The notes under the pieces: generated by a model | Told to the model about the DNA's origin: nothing | Databases searched by the model: none | Seen by the model: the letters and a program-made list of their open reading frames with translations, nothing else | In this document: in pieces, positions 1-5,894 of the stretch | Position numbering within the stretch: position 1 is the stretch's first letter | Layout of the letters: the number at the start of each line of letters is the position of its first letter | Assembly (NCBI GenBank): GCA_013362835.1 | Contig: JABFVJ010000444.1 | Coordinates: 1-7,079, forward strand | Direction: 5' to 3' | DNA from: Nonomuraea sp. | Lineage (GTDB): Bacteria > Actinomycetota > Actinomycetes > Streptosporangiales > Streptosporangiaceae | DNA length: 7,079 nucleotides | Position numbers and translations under genes: made by a program

Positions 1-306
1 CAGGACCTCGTTCTGGTGCACCACGCGGGCTCCCGCCGCGCGAGCGCGTTCGGCCGTCCTGTCGGTGGAGTTGGAGTCGACGACGACCACCTCGTCGACG
101 AGTGGCACCTTCTCCACGAGGTCACGCCTGATCATGGTGACGATGTCGCCCACCGTGCGCTCCTCGTCGCGCGCGGGCAGGACGACGCTCACCGTGGTGG
201 TGCCCTTGGCCGGCACTAAGGCGTCCGCAGGCCATTCGGCGGCCGTGCTCGAATGCGGGCCACACCACTCCCGGGCCCTGGCCAAGGCTCGCAGATCTGT
301 TTCCAT
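1..306 (-). CDS. gpgS: GpgS-like glucosyl-3-phosphoglycerate synthase, N-terminal part (cut by left edge)
   Basis: The minus strand is open from an ATG at 306 to the window edge, exactly 102 codons. The translation has a GT2 glycosyltransferase N-terminus: a variable lead of about 38 residues, a first Rossmann strand VSVVLPARDEERTVGDIV (39-56), then VDEVVVVDSNSTDRTAE (70-86) and GARVVHQNEVL (92-102). This is the nucleotide-sugar-binding half of GpgS-type enzymes, which move glucose from an NDP-glucose to 3-phosphoglycerate to give glucosyl-3-phosphoglycerate, the precursor of glucosylglycerate. The DxD metal motif and acceptor domain lie outside the window. The start is fixed by an in-frame TGA ten codons upstream with no other start codon between; only a weak GGGG lies upstream. 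Codon 30 is TTA (219-217), the only TTA I found in the window's genes. It is divergent from the Gfo/Idh operon. Other GT2 enzymes start similarly, but the DEERTVGDIV and GARVV stretches favour GpgS. Confidence 0.8.
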   Translation of the reverse strand, partial: METDLRALARAREWCGPHSSTAAEWPADALVPAKGTTTVSVVLPARDEERTVGDIVTMIRRDLVEKVPLVDEVVVVDSNSTDRTAERARAAGARVVHQNEVL

Positions 307-405
307 GCAGTCAGCCCCGATCTCATAGGGTCACGACCCCTGCCCGATCTATGCGCCTTTGAACATGTTTGTTTGTTCACGCCGACTCGTGGCATATGTC
401 GGGTT
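307..405. promoter_or_regulatory. Divergent intergenic region between the GpgS-like gene and the Gfo/Idh operon
   Basis: These 99 bases separate two divergent starts and are AT-richer than the flanking genes, so promoters for both should lie here. On the plus strand a TATGTC at 395-400 is a candidate -10 element sitting right before the GTG at 406, with TTGTTC (373-378) as a possible -35 at 16-base spacing. This would give a leaderless or nearly leaderless transcript; no good Shine-Dalgarno precedes 406. The operator-like TTTGTTTGTTCA (368-379) overlaps that -35. Small repeats include GGGTC-AC-GACCC (328-339) and two copies of CCCGATCT (316-323 and 343-350). I could not place a convincing promoter for the minus-strand gene. 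Confidence 0.45.
368..379 (+). promoter_or_regulatory. Operator-like motif TTTGTTTGTTCA, copy 1
   Basis: This 12-mer matches the minus-strand TTTGTTTGATCA at 5490-5479 at 11 of 12 positions. It lies 26 bases before the GTG start of the Gfo/Idh gene and overlaps the candidate -35 element, a position suited to repression. It is flanked by GAAC (361-364) and GTTC (375-378), which form a loose inverted repeat. T/G-rich direct-repeat sites of this sort are seen for several sugar-responsive repressor families, but the regulator is not in the window and its family cannot be named from this alone. Confidence 0.45.
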
Positions 406-1356
406 GTGTCCCCAAATACCCATGTCGGCATCATCGGTGCCGGAAATGTCGCCGCTCGCCACGCAGACGTCCTGTCCGGCTTCCCCGATGTGACGATCGC
501 CGGGGTGGCCGACACCGACCTCCAGAGAGCGGAGGCGCTGGCCTCGGCGCACGGCTCCCCCGCCTATGGCAGCCACGCCGACCTGCTCAATGCCGGTGGT
601 CTCGACGCTGTTTACGTCTGTGTCCCGCCTTTCGCGCACGGTAACCCCGAGTACGACGCCTTGTCGTGCAATCTCCCGATATTTGTGGAAAAACCACTTT
701 CGTTGGATCTCAAAACCGCAGAAATGATCGCGGCCGAAATCGAACGGAGACAGCTGCCCTCGGCGGTCGGCCACCACTGGCGTTACCTCGACATCGTCGA
801 CCAGGCCAGAGAGCTGCTCGACGGCCGTCCCGTACGCCTCGCGCTCGGCCACTGGCTGGACAAGGTGCCCCCGGTCGGCTGGTGGCTGAACGCGAGCATG
901 TCCGGCGGCCAGATCCTGGAGCAGGCCGTCCACGTCCTGGACCTGGCCCGGCTGCTCGTGGGCGAGGTGTCCATGGTGCACGCGGTGCCCGCCGAGAACA
1001 CGGTCGACGGCGAGATCGACCGGGCCACGTCCGCGGTGATGCGGTTCGCCGACGGCGCGGCGGGCCTGCTGGCCACCTCGTGCCTGCTGCGGCACAAGCA
1101 CCGGGTCGGGCTGGAGGTGTGCGCGGACGGCATCGCGCTCGAACTCAGCGAGACCCAGCTGATGATCGACGGCGAGCGGACCGTCCAGGACGGCGGCCGG
1201 GCCAAGACCCTCGTGGACCGCACGTTCATCGACGCCGTCCAGGGGAAGGACGCCGACGTACGAGTGCCGTACGGCGAAGCCCTGCGCACCCACCGGCTCG
1301 CGGTCGCCCTGGCCCGGTCGGCGGCGGAACGGAGGCCGGTGATGCTCGATGGCTGA
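406..1356 (+). CDS. Gfo/Idh/MocA-family NAD(P)-dependent sugar/inositol dehydrogenase
   Basis: The product is 316 residues from the GTG at 406. The N-terminal Rossmann fold begins at once with VGIIGAGNVAARH (7-19, GxGxxA type), followed by VADTD (34-38) and the family signature VEKPLS (94-99) with Lys96. The C-terminal domain carries GGQILEQAVHVLD (167-179). His176 is the likely catalytic histidine, and Glu172 stands where many members have Asp. Such enzymes reversibly oxidise a ring hydroxyl of sugars, inositols or glycosides in the cytoplasm. Length is near the short end of the family's usual 320-400. The frame stays open upstream to an ATG at 253, but that stretch is unlike the family and would overlap the divergent gene, so GTG 406 is preferred. 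The gene overlaps the next by 8 bases, implying an operon. Codons in 661-745 are unusually AT-rich (TTG, ATA, AAA, AGA just after). Substrate is not readable from sequence. Confidence 0.88.
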   Translation: MSPNTHVGIIGAGNVAARHADVLSGFPDVTIAGVADTDLQRAEALASAHGSPAYGSHADLLNAGGLDAVYVCVPPFAHGNPEYDALSCNLPIFVEKPLSLDLKTAEMIAAEIERRQLPSAVGHHWRYLDIVDQARELLDGRPVRLALGHWLDKVPPVGWWLNASMSGGQILEQAVHVLDLARLLVGEVSMVHAVPAENTVDGEIDRATSAVMRFADGAAGLLATSCLLRHKHRVGLEVCADGIALELSETQLMIDGERTVQDGGRAKTLVDRTFIDAVQGKDADVRVPYGEALRTHRLAVALARSAAERRPVMLDG

Positions 1357-2458
1357 AGTACTCAGTATCGAGGCGCCCGGCGAGGTGCGGCTCGTCGAGG
1401 AGAAGCTGCCCGACGTGCCCGAAGGCGGATTCATGGTGGCGACGACGCACAGCGGCATCTCGGCGGGCACCGAGCTGACCTACGTCAAGGGCGCCAACCC
1501 CTACCTGGGCTCGACCTGGGACCCGGCGCTCGGCCTGTTCCTTCAGGGCACGCCGTCGGTGGAGTACCCGGTGCGCGGCATCGGCTACATGCAGGTGGGC
1601 CGGGTGGTGGAGACGCGTACGCGGGCGGTCGCCGAAGGTGCGCTGGTCGCGATGGCGTACGGGCACCGCACGGCGTACGTGGCCGATCCGATGACCGACA
1701 GGTTCGTGGTGCTGCCCGGCGACATCGACCCGCTGCTCGGCATCTACGTCGCCCACATGGGCCCGATCTGCGCCAACGGCCTCCTGCACGCGGCCGCCGA
1801 CCTGCACGGCCCGGCGGTCCAGCACCTGGGCGACGGCGTCCGGGGCCGGCGCGTCGCGGTGGTGGGCGCGGGCGTGGTCGGCCTGCTGACCGCCTCGTTC
1901 GCGCTGTCGTGCGGGGCCGCCGAGGTCGTGGTCGTGGACGAGACCCCGGCCCGGCTGGAGGTCGCCGCGGCCCTCGGCGCGGACGTCCTGGCGACCGACG
2001 ACGACGATGACCCGGCCGTGACGCTGAAGCGGCGCTGGCGCCACGCCCCCAACGACCGCGGCGCCGACCTGGTCTTCCAGTGCCGGGGCCAGCCGAGGGC
2101 GCTCGCCCTGGCGCTCAGGCTGCTCCGGCCCCAGGGCACGCTGATCGACCTCGCGTTCTACACCCGGGGCGCCGACGAGGTGCGGCTCGGCGAGGAGTTC
2201 CACCACAACGGGCTGACCCTGCGCTGCGCCCAGATCGGCCGGGTGCCGCGCGGCCTCGCGCACGCCTGGGACAGGGAACGCCTCTCGCACGAGACGATCG
2301 GCCTGCTCAGGGAGCGCGGCAGGCTGCTACGCGAGCACGTGGTCACCGACGTCGTCGGGTTCGGGCAGGCTCCCGAACTTCTGGCCGATCTCGCGGCCCG
2401 ACGGCGGCAGACCGTCCAGGCCGTGCTCAGCCACGACGTCGAGGATGAGGGCGGCTGA
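1349..2458 (+). CDS. Zinc-less medium-chain dehydrogenase (threonine dehydrogenase/BchC-like MDR), copy 1
   Basis: The protein has 369 residues with MDR architecture: a GroES-like N-terminal domain, then a Rossmann domain with VAVVGAGVVGLL (169-180). Asp197 ends the second strand (VVVVDE) and suggests NAD preference. The usual catalytic zinc ligands are missing. The GxCGTD position reads SGISAGTEL (35-43), the GHE position reads GYM (79-81), and there is no four-cysteine structural zinc lobe. A distinctive C-terminal block LGEEFHHN (280-287) followed by LAHAWDRERL (303-312) is shared with the second MDR encoded at 4425-5459. Family members act as NAD(P)-linked alcohol/polyol oxidoreductases; the substrate is unknown and should be judged with the Gfo/Idh partner. 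The ATG lies inside the end of that gene (8-base overlap). GGAGG at 1331-1335 is 13 bases away, rather far, so translation may rely on coupling. The last 132 bases overlap the opposite-strand hydrolase gene. Confidence 0.88.
   Translation: MAEVLSIEAPGEVRLVEEKLPDVPEGGFMVATTHSGISAGTELTYVKGANPYLGSTWDPALGLFLQGTPSVEYPVRGIGYMQVGRVVETRTRAVAEGALVAMAYGHRTAYVADPMTDRFVVLPGDIDPLLGIYVAHMGPICANGLLHAAADLHGPAVQHLGDGVRGRRVAVVGAGVVGLLTASFALSCGAAEVVVVDETPARLEVAAALGADVLATDDDDDPAVTLKRRWRHAPNDRGADLVFQCRGQPRALALALRLLRPQGTLIDLAFYTRGADEVRLGEEFHHNGLTLRCAQIGRVPRGLAHAWDRERLSHETIGLLRERGRLLREHVVTDVVGFGQAPELLADLAARRRQTVQAVLSHDVEDEGG
2327..2458. other. 132-bp convergent coding overlap
   Basis: The 3' end of the plus-strand MDR gene (stop TGA 2456-2458) and the 3' end of the minus-strand hydrolase gene (stop TAG 2329-2327) share these bases in opposite directions. 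The MDR side encodes its conserved C-terminal helix and strand, ending QTVQAVLSH. The hydrolase side encodes the last helix of its barrel and a variable tail. There is therefore no room for an intergenic terminator, and the two operons must read into each other. Confidence 0.85.
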
Positions 2459-3646
2459 CCAGCTGAAGTCACGGCAGCCGTGACCCCGCAGCGTGAACGG
2501 GTTGAAGTACTCGCGGAAACCCGAGTGCGCGACGGCGTGGATCATGCCTTCGGCCAGCAGCCCGGCGAGGTCGGGACGCCGGTCCCTGAGCCCCTGCCAG
2601 ACGAGCCAGGTGAGGTTGATCCAGCTCGGCCCGCGCCAGTAGCGCGCCGGGTCGAACTCGGCCGTGGCCGGGGCGTGGCTCGGCAGGACGCCGTCCTTGA
2701 GGGAGAACCTGTCGAGCGCCGTCACGACGACCGCGTCGGCGATCTCCGGCGGCAGCCCGGGAAGCATGAGCGGCACCAGGCCGGCGGCGCTGCCCGACCG
2801 GATCAGGCGGCCGGTGCGCAGGTCGCGGGGGCGGAAGTGGCCGTCCTGGTAGAGGTGCCGGACGATGGCGTCGGTGACGGCGGCGGCCTCGCGCTCGTGC
2901 GGCTCGGGGTCGAGGCCGCACGCCCGCGCGATGTCGGCGAGCGCCGACTCGGCCACGCCGTACGCGGTGTTGAACAGCGGGTCCTCGATCTCGAACTCGC
3001 CGGCCTCCTGGTAGCCGCTGTCGCGGTAGGCGCGGGCGAGTGAGACGTAGCGCTCGTAGTCGCGGTCGGTGGGCCGCTCGTCGGCGCTGACGGTGTTGAG
3101 ATCCCTACGTACGAACCCGGTCGAACCCGGCTCGACCGCACGAAGCGGGAGATCCCAGGCCGGGCTGTTGTCCATGCCCGACTCCCAGGGGTGCACGATC
3201 GAGATCAGCCCCTCGGCCGAACGCCTGGAGGCGCGCAGGAACTCCTGCTGGGCGACGAGCTTGGGGTAGATCCTGGCCAGGAAGGCCGGGTCGGGGTCGG
3301 CCTGGTGCACCTTCCAGGCGGCCAGCGCGTGCACGGGCGGCTGCACGATGCCCGAGGTCGCCGAGCCGGACGGCGCGCGGGCCCCCCAGAACTCGGGCCC
3401 CGGGAAGTAGGCTCCCTCCGGCACGACGGGGTTGAACACGATGTGGGGCACCCGGCCGTCGCGCCACTGCGCGCCGAACAGGGAGAGCAGCTCCGACCTC
3501 GCCCTCCTGGGCGACCAGCGGGCGTTGCCGATCGCGACGAAGGCGGAGTCCCAGCTCCACTGATGGGGGTACAGCCGACGGGAAGGAACCGTGTAGCTGC
3601 CGTCCCAGTTGGCGACCAGGACCCGCACGGCGTCGCGAAGGATCAT
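2327..3646 (-). CDS. GH63-type glycoside hydrolase related to glucosylglycerate/mannosylglycerate hydrolase
   Basis: The product is 439 residues, close to the roughly 445 of actinobacterial glucosylglycerate hydrolases, with an (alpha/alpha)6-barrel pattern and no signal peptide, so it should act in the cytoplasm. Diagnostic blocks are HQWSWDSAF (28-36), HPWESGMDNSPAWD (152-165), YWRGPSWINLTW (336-347) and REYFNP (378-383). By analogy with the family, Asp159 is the likely general acid and Glu379 the likely base of an inverting hydrolysis. Expected substrates are small alpha-glycosides such as glucosylglycerate or mannosylglycerate, giving sugar plus glycerate; other alpha-glycosides are possible. 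The ATG at 3646 overlaps the epimerase stop (ATGA) and has AGGA seven bases upstream. The longer frame, with 22 more residues, lies inside the upstream gene and is not preferred. Recognisable homology ends near WSAALILDV (396-404). The roughly 35-residue tail reads antisense through the end of the convergent MDR gene. Confidence 0.85.
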   Translation of the reverse strand: MILRDAVRVLVANWDGSYTVPSRRLYPHQWSWDSAFVAIGNARWSPRRARSELLSLFGAQWRDGRVPHIVFNPVVPEGAYFPGPEFWGARAPSGSATSGIVQPPVHALAAWKVHQADPDPAFLARIYPKLVAQQEFLRASRRSAEGLISIVHPWESGMDNSPAWDLPLRAVEPGSTGFVRRDLNTVSADERPTDRDYERYVSLARAYRDSGYQEAGEFEIEDPLFNTAYGVAESALADIARACGLDPEPHEREAAAVTDAIVRHLYQDGHFRPRDLRTGRLIRSGSAAGLVPLMLPGLPPEIADAVVVTALDRFSLKDGVLPSHAPATAEFDPARYWRGPSWINLTWLVWQGLRDRRPDLAGLLAEGMIHAVAHSGFREYFNPFTLRGHGCRDFSWSAALILDVVAEHGLDGLPPSGREIGQKFGSLPEPDDVGDHVLA

Positions 3647-4428
3647 AGGAATTTCCTGATGAAGGCCGCCGTCTGCGGAAGGACGATCTCCGGCTCGCCC
3701 CGCAGGCGGCATTCGAGGGCGAGGTAGCCGTCGAAGCCGACGGCGTCGAGCGTGGCGAGCTGCGCGCCCCAGTCGAGGTGACCGGTGCCGGGCTGGTTGC
3801 GGTTGGACTCGCTGATCTGCATGTGCGCGAGGTAGGGGGCGGCCTCGGCCAGCGCGCGGCAGGGGTCGTCCTCCTCGATGTTCATGTGGTACGTGTCGCC
3901 GACGATCCTGATCGAGTCCATCGCGCAGTAGGAGACGGCGTCGGCCAGCGTGTTGACCATGTGGTTCTCGTAGCGGTTGAGGGGCTCCAGCATGATCAGC
4001 ACGCCGTTGCGCGCGGCGTGCTCGCCGAGGATGCCGAGCGCCTCGGCCAGCACCTCGCGGTCCTCCTCGGCGCTGCGCGGCGGCTCGAACGGCGGCAGCC
4101 GCAGCGAGAACTGGCCCCAGGAGGCGGGCGTCATGACGCCGATGCCGCCCAGCTCGGCGATCACCGTGAGCTGCGACCTGAGCTGCTGGATGGCGTCCTT
4201 GCGCTTGGCCGGGTCGAAGTCGCCGATGAAGTGCGGCATCTCCACGCAGACCGTCGGCATGACGACGCCGTCGGCGAGCGCCCGCTTGAGCTCCGTCAGG
4301 CGTCCGGCGAAGTGGAAGTCACCCTTCCCCCGCAGCTCGATGGCGTCGAATCCGGCCTCGACCGCGAACGCGAACTTCTCCTGGAGGCTGCGGCCGGGCA
4401 GAAGCTGCTCCTGGGCGGCAAGCTTCAC
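3643..4428 (-). CDS. D-tagatose 3-epimerase-like TIM-barrel sugar isomerase/epimerase
   Basis: The protein has 261 residues, a little shorter than the roughly 290 of ketose 3-epimerases, and forms a single xylose-isomerase-like TIM barrel. Family motifs are LEPLNRYE (147-154), GDTYHMNIEE (177-186), HMQISESNR (202-210), GTGHLDW (214-220) and LALECR (236-241). By comparison with D-psicose/D-tagatose 3-epimerases, Glu148, Asp178 and Glu239 are metal ligands or catalytic acids, and His181 and Arg210 bind substrate. The fourth ligand, normally the second His of an HFH motif, is Gln204. The enzyme should rearrange or epimerise a keto sugar, or act as the keto-glycoside-cleaving barrel of an oxidative pathway; hydroxypyruvate isomerase is a more distant option. 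GTG at 4428 is chosen because it gives a GTGA overlap with the preceding MDR stop and has GAGGAG (4439-4434) five bases upstream. It is followed by an ATGA overlap with the hydrolase, so the three genes look translationally coupled. Confidence 0.85.
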   Translation of the reverse strand: MKLAAQEQLLPGRSLQEKFAFAVEAGFDAIELRGKGDFHFAGRLTELKRALADGVVMPTVCVEMPHFIGDFDPAKRKDAIQQLRSQLTVIAELGGIGVMTPASWGQFSLRLPPFEPPRSAEEDREVLAEALGILGEHAARNGVLIMLEPLNRYENHMVNTLADAVSYCAMDSIRIVGDTYHMNIEEDDPCRALAEAAPYLAHMQISESNRNQPGTGHLDWGAQLATLDAVGFDGYLALECRLRGEPEIVLPQTAAFIRKFL

Positions 4429-5459
4429 TGTGACTCCTCGAATTGGAAGACGAGCTGGAGCACCTCGGACTGGTGCTTGTCGATCAGGTCGAAGGCCGCG
4501 GCGGCGTCGTCGACCGGGACGACGTGGGAGATCAGGTCGGCGACCGGCACCTCGCCCCGGTGCACGAGCTCCATGAACGTGCGCTGGAGGCGTTCGACGT
4601 CCCAGCGGTGGGCGAGCCAGGAGGCGACGCCGCCGATCTGGGAGGAGACGAGCTGCACCTGGTTGTGGTGGAACTCCTCGCCCAGCCGCAGCCCGATGCC
4701 GTCGCCCTGGTAGAAGCCGGCCGCGACGACCCGGCCGCCCTTGCGCACGGTCCTGATCGCCTCCTGCAGCCCGAGATGGCTGCCGCTGAGCTCGATCGCG
4801 GTGTCGGCGCCCTCGATGCGCTTGCGGATGAACTCGGCGACCGAGCCCTCCCGCACGTCGAACGTCTCGGCCGCGCCGTACTGCCTGGCGAGTTCGAGCC
4901 GGTCGGGGATGGCGTCGGCGGCGATCACCCGGGCGCCGCTGAGCACGGCCATGCGGGTGGCGAGCAGGCCGATGACCCCCTGGCCGAAGATCGCGATCTG
5001 GTCGCCCAGGTGCACGTCGGCGGCGTGGACGGCGTTGAGCGCGATGGCGCCGACGCGGGCGAAGACGCCCGACAGCGGGTCGGCTCCCGGCGGCAGGATG
5101 TGGCCGGCCAGCCTCTCGGCCGGGACGACGGCCTCGGCCCGGTGGCCCCAGATGCCCCAGACGAGGCTGCCGACCGGGGGCTCGGCGACATCGGGCGCCG
5201 CCTCCACCACCTCGCCGACCTCTTGGTAGCCCCAGCCGGACAGCGGGTAGGCGTGCGTCTGGCCGTCGAGGAAGAGGCGCCGCTCGGTGTCCCACTTACG
5301 GGTGAGGTAGGGGTTGGTGCCGCGATAGGCGGTCAGCTCGGTGCCCGCGGAGACTCCCGAGTAGAGAGTCCTGACCCGGACGGAGCCCGGGACGAGGTCG
5401 GCGGGCGATTCCAGGCTGACGCTGACACGGCCTGGCTCTTGGAAGGTGATGACGCGCAT
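4425..5459 (-). CDS. Zinc-less medium-chain dehydrogenase (MDR), copy 2
   Basis: The protein has 344 residues from ATG 5459 and is the first gene of the minus-strand operon. It has the same fold and odd features as the MDR at 1349-2458: SGVSAGTELTAYRGTNPYL (34-52) where zinc enzymes have CGTD, GYQEVG (77-82) in place of GHE, and no cysteine lobe. The Rossmann motif is IAIFGQGVIGLL (155-166), with Asp182 suggesting NAD use. The block LGEEFHHN (259-266) plus LAHRWDVERL (282-291) is shared with the other copy. The two are clearly diverged paralogues rather than a recent duplication. The likely role is oxidation or reduction of a sugar-derived alcohol. A GTG nine bases upstream (5468) is an alternative start. 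Neither has a well-spaced Shine-Dalgarno, and TAAGTG at 5471-5466 is placed as a -10 box for a leaderless transcript from 5459. Its stop overlaps the epimerase start (GTGA). Confidence 0.88.
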   Translation of the reverse strand: MRVITFQEPGRVSVSLESPADLVPGSVRVRTLYSGVSAGTELTAYRGTNPYLTRKWDTERRLFLDGQTHAYPLSGWGYQEVGEVVEAAPDVAEPPVGSLVWGIWGHRAEAVVPAERLAGHILPPGADPLSGVFARVGAIALNAVHAADVHLGDQIAIFGQGVIGLLATRMAVLSGARVIAADAIPDRLELARQYGAAETFDVREGSVAEFIRKRIEGADTAIELSGSHLGLQEAIRTVRKGGRVVAAGFYQGDGIGLRLGEEFHHNQVQLVSSQIGGVASWLAHRWDVERLQRTFMELVHRGEVPVADLISHVVPVDDAAAAFDLIDKHQSEVLQLVFQFEESQ

Positions 5460-5478
5460 TCCCCACACTTACGCTTTT

Positions 5479-5490
5479 TGATCAAACAAA
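5479..5490 (-). promoter_or_regulatory. Operator-like motif TTTGTTTGATCA, copy 2
   Basis: Read on the minus strand, this 12-mer differs by one base from the motif upstream of the Gfo/Idh operon (368-379). It overlaps the perfect palindrome TTTGATCAAA (5477-5486) and ends 19 bases before the MDR start at 5459, within the space expected for the promoter spacer and -35. It is the best candidate for a shared operator linking the two convergent operons. Confidence 0.5.
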
Positions 5491-5506
5491 AGTCGAAGAT
5501 TTAGTG

Positions 5507-5518
5507 CTTGTTTGCACA
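5507..5518 (+). promoter_or_regulatory. Operator-like motif CTTGTTTGCACA, copy 3 (diverged)
   Basis: This carries the TTGTTTG core and a CA end like the other two copies, on the plus strand. With copy 2 it forms a wide inverted repeat: CAAACAA (5484-5490, spelled CAAACAAA on plus) faces TTGTTTG (5508-5514) across 17 bases. GTGC (5505-5508 region) and GCAC (5514-5517) also form a small dyad around it. It could be the second half of a two-site operator, or the site that serves the plus-strand lipoprotein promoter. Confidence 0.35.
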
Positions 5519-5575
5519 CCATAGTTGCGCTCGAAACACTCTTAAGTCTACGACTTCCGTTGGTGGCGGCTGATG

Positions 5576-5588
5576 GAAACCAGGTTTC
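5576..5588. repeat. 13-bp perfect dyad GAAACC-A-GGTTTC
   Basis: Two 6-base arms are perfectly complementary around a single central A. The size and position in a divergent promoter region would suit a dimeric regulator. No second copy was found in the window, and the arm length alone is not far beyond chance for a region of this size. Confidence 0.35.
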
Positions 5589-5867
5589 TGGCAGCGCGCG
5601 TTCTGGAAAGAGACCTTACCGACATACCACGCCCTGTCCGGCCACCTGGCACGGGAAGCACCAGAAGTGCCTTCCGCACAGCATACGGATGACCGAAATC
5701 ACATCAGACCAGATCGTTTCGACGCGCCCACCGGTGATCCGTTTTGGGGAAACTTTCGCGTAGCGCAGACCAAGGTTTTACGGAGAGTGGCCGTCACCCG
5801 GGGCGGAAGCACGGAGAGGGTACAGAGCGGTCTCGGCTCGCCTACAGAAGGTGCCTGTCTCTTTTCT

Positions 5868-5890
5868 GGGGGTAAGGGCGGCATATCCCC
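5868..5890 (+). promoter_or_regulatory. Leader hairpin just before the lipoprotein ribosome binding site
   Basis: GGGGGTA (5868-5874) and TATCCCC (5884-5890) pair over seven positions with one G-U wobble and a nine-base loop. The stem ends four bases before the AGAGGAG ribosome binding site (5895-5901). It could influence translation or message stability, or the dyad could be a DNA operator; sequence alone does not decide. Confidence 0.35.
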
Positions 5891-5894
5891 AACC

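Noticed and set aside
253..405. Upstream extension of the Gfo/Idh reading frame to an ATG at 253
   Set aside because: The extra 51 residues look nothing like the family, would cover the promoter and operator motif, and would overlap the start of the divergent GpgS-like gene.
441..450. Ten-base match CGGAAATGTC here and at 6561-6570
   Set aside because: Both lie in coding DNA in unrelated proteins; a single ten-base match in 7 kb is not meaningful.
349..1470. Long minus-strand open frame opposite the Gfo/Idh gene
   Set aside because: It is rich in Arg, Gly, Ala and Val with no family motifs; it is the antisense shadow common in GC-rich genes.
1226..2290. 354-codon minus-strand frame opposite the first MDR gene
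   Set aside because: Low-complexity Arg/Gly/Ala/His composition and no recognisable domain, while the plus strand encodes a clear MDR.
3647..3657. AGGAA-T-TTCCT dyad over the hydrolase ribosome binding site
   Set aside because: A one-base loop cannot fold as RNA, and the bases are explained by the ribosome binding site plus the end of the epimerase coding sequence.
4429..5295. N-terminal extension making a 550-residue fusion with the epimerase-like barrel
   Set aside because: The first 289 residues are an out-of-frame reading of the MDR2 gene; the GTG at 4428 has a good ribosome binding site and starts at the family's usual N-terminus.
4443..5504. 353-codon plus-strand frame opposite the second MDR gene
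   Set aside because: Asp/Gly/Val-rich shadow with no family motifs; the minus strand holds the conserved protein.
5689..5763. Short 24-codon frame starting at ATG 5689 in the intergenic region
   Set aside because: There is no good ribosome binding site, no recognisable product and no coding bias.
5882..5887. CATATC as a -10 box for the lipoprotein gene
   Set aside because: The transcript would start at about 5894, right at the ribosome binding site, leaving no leader; no -35 is visible.
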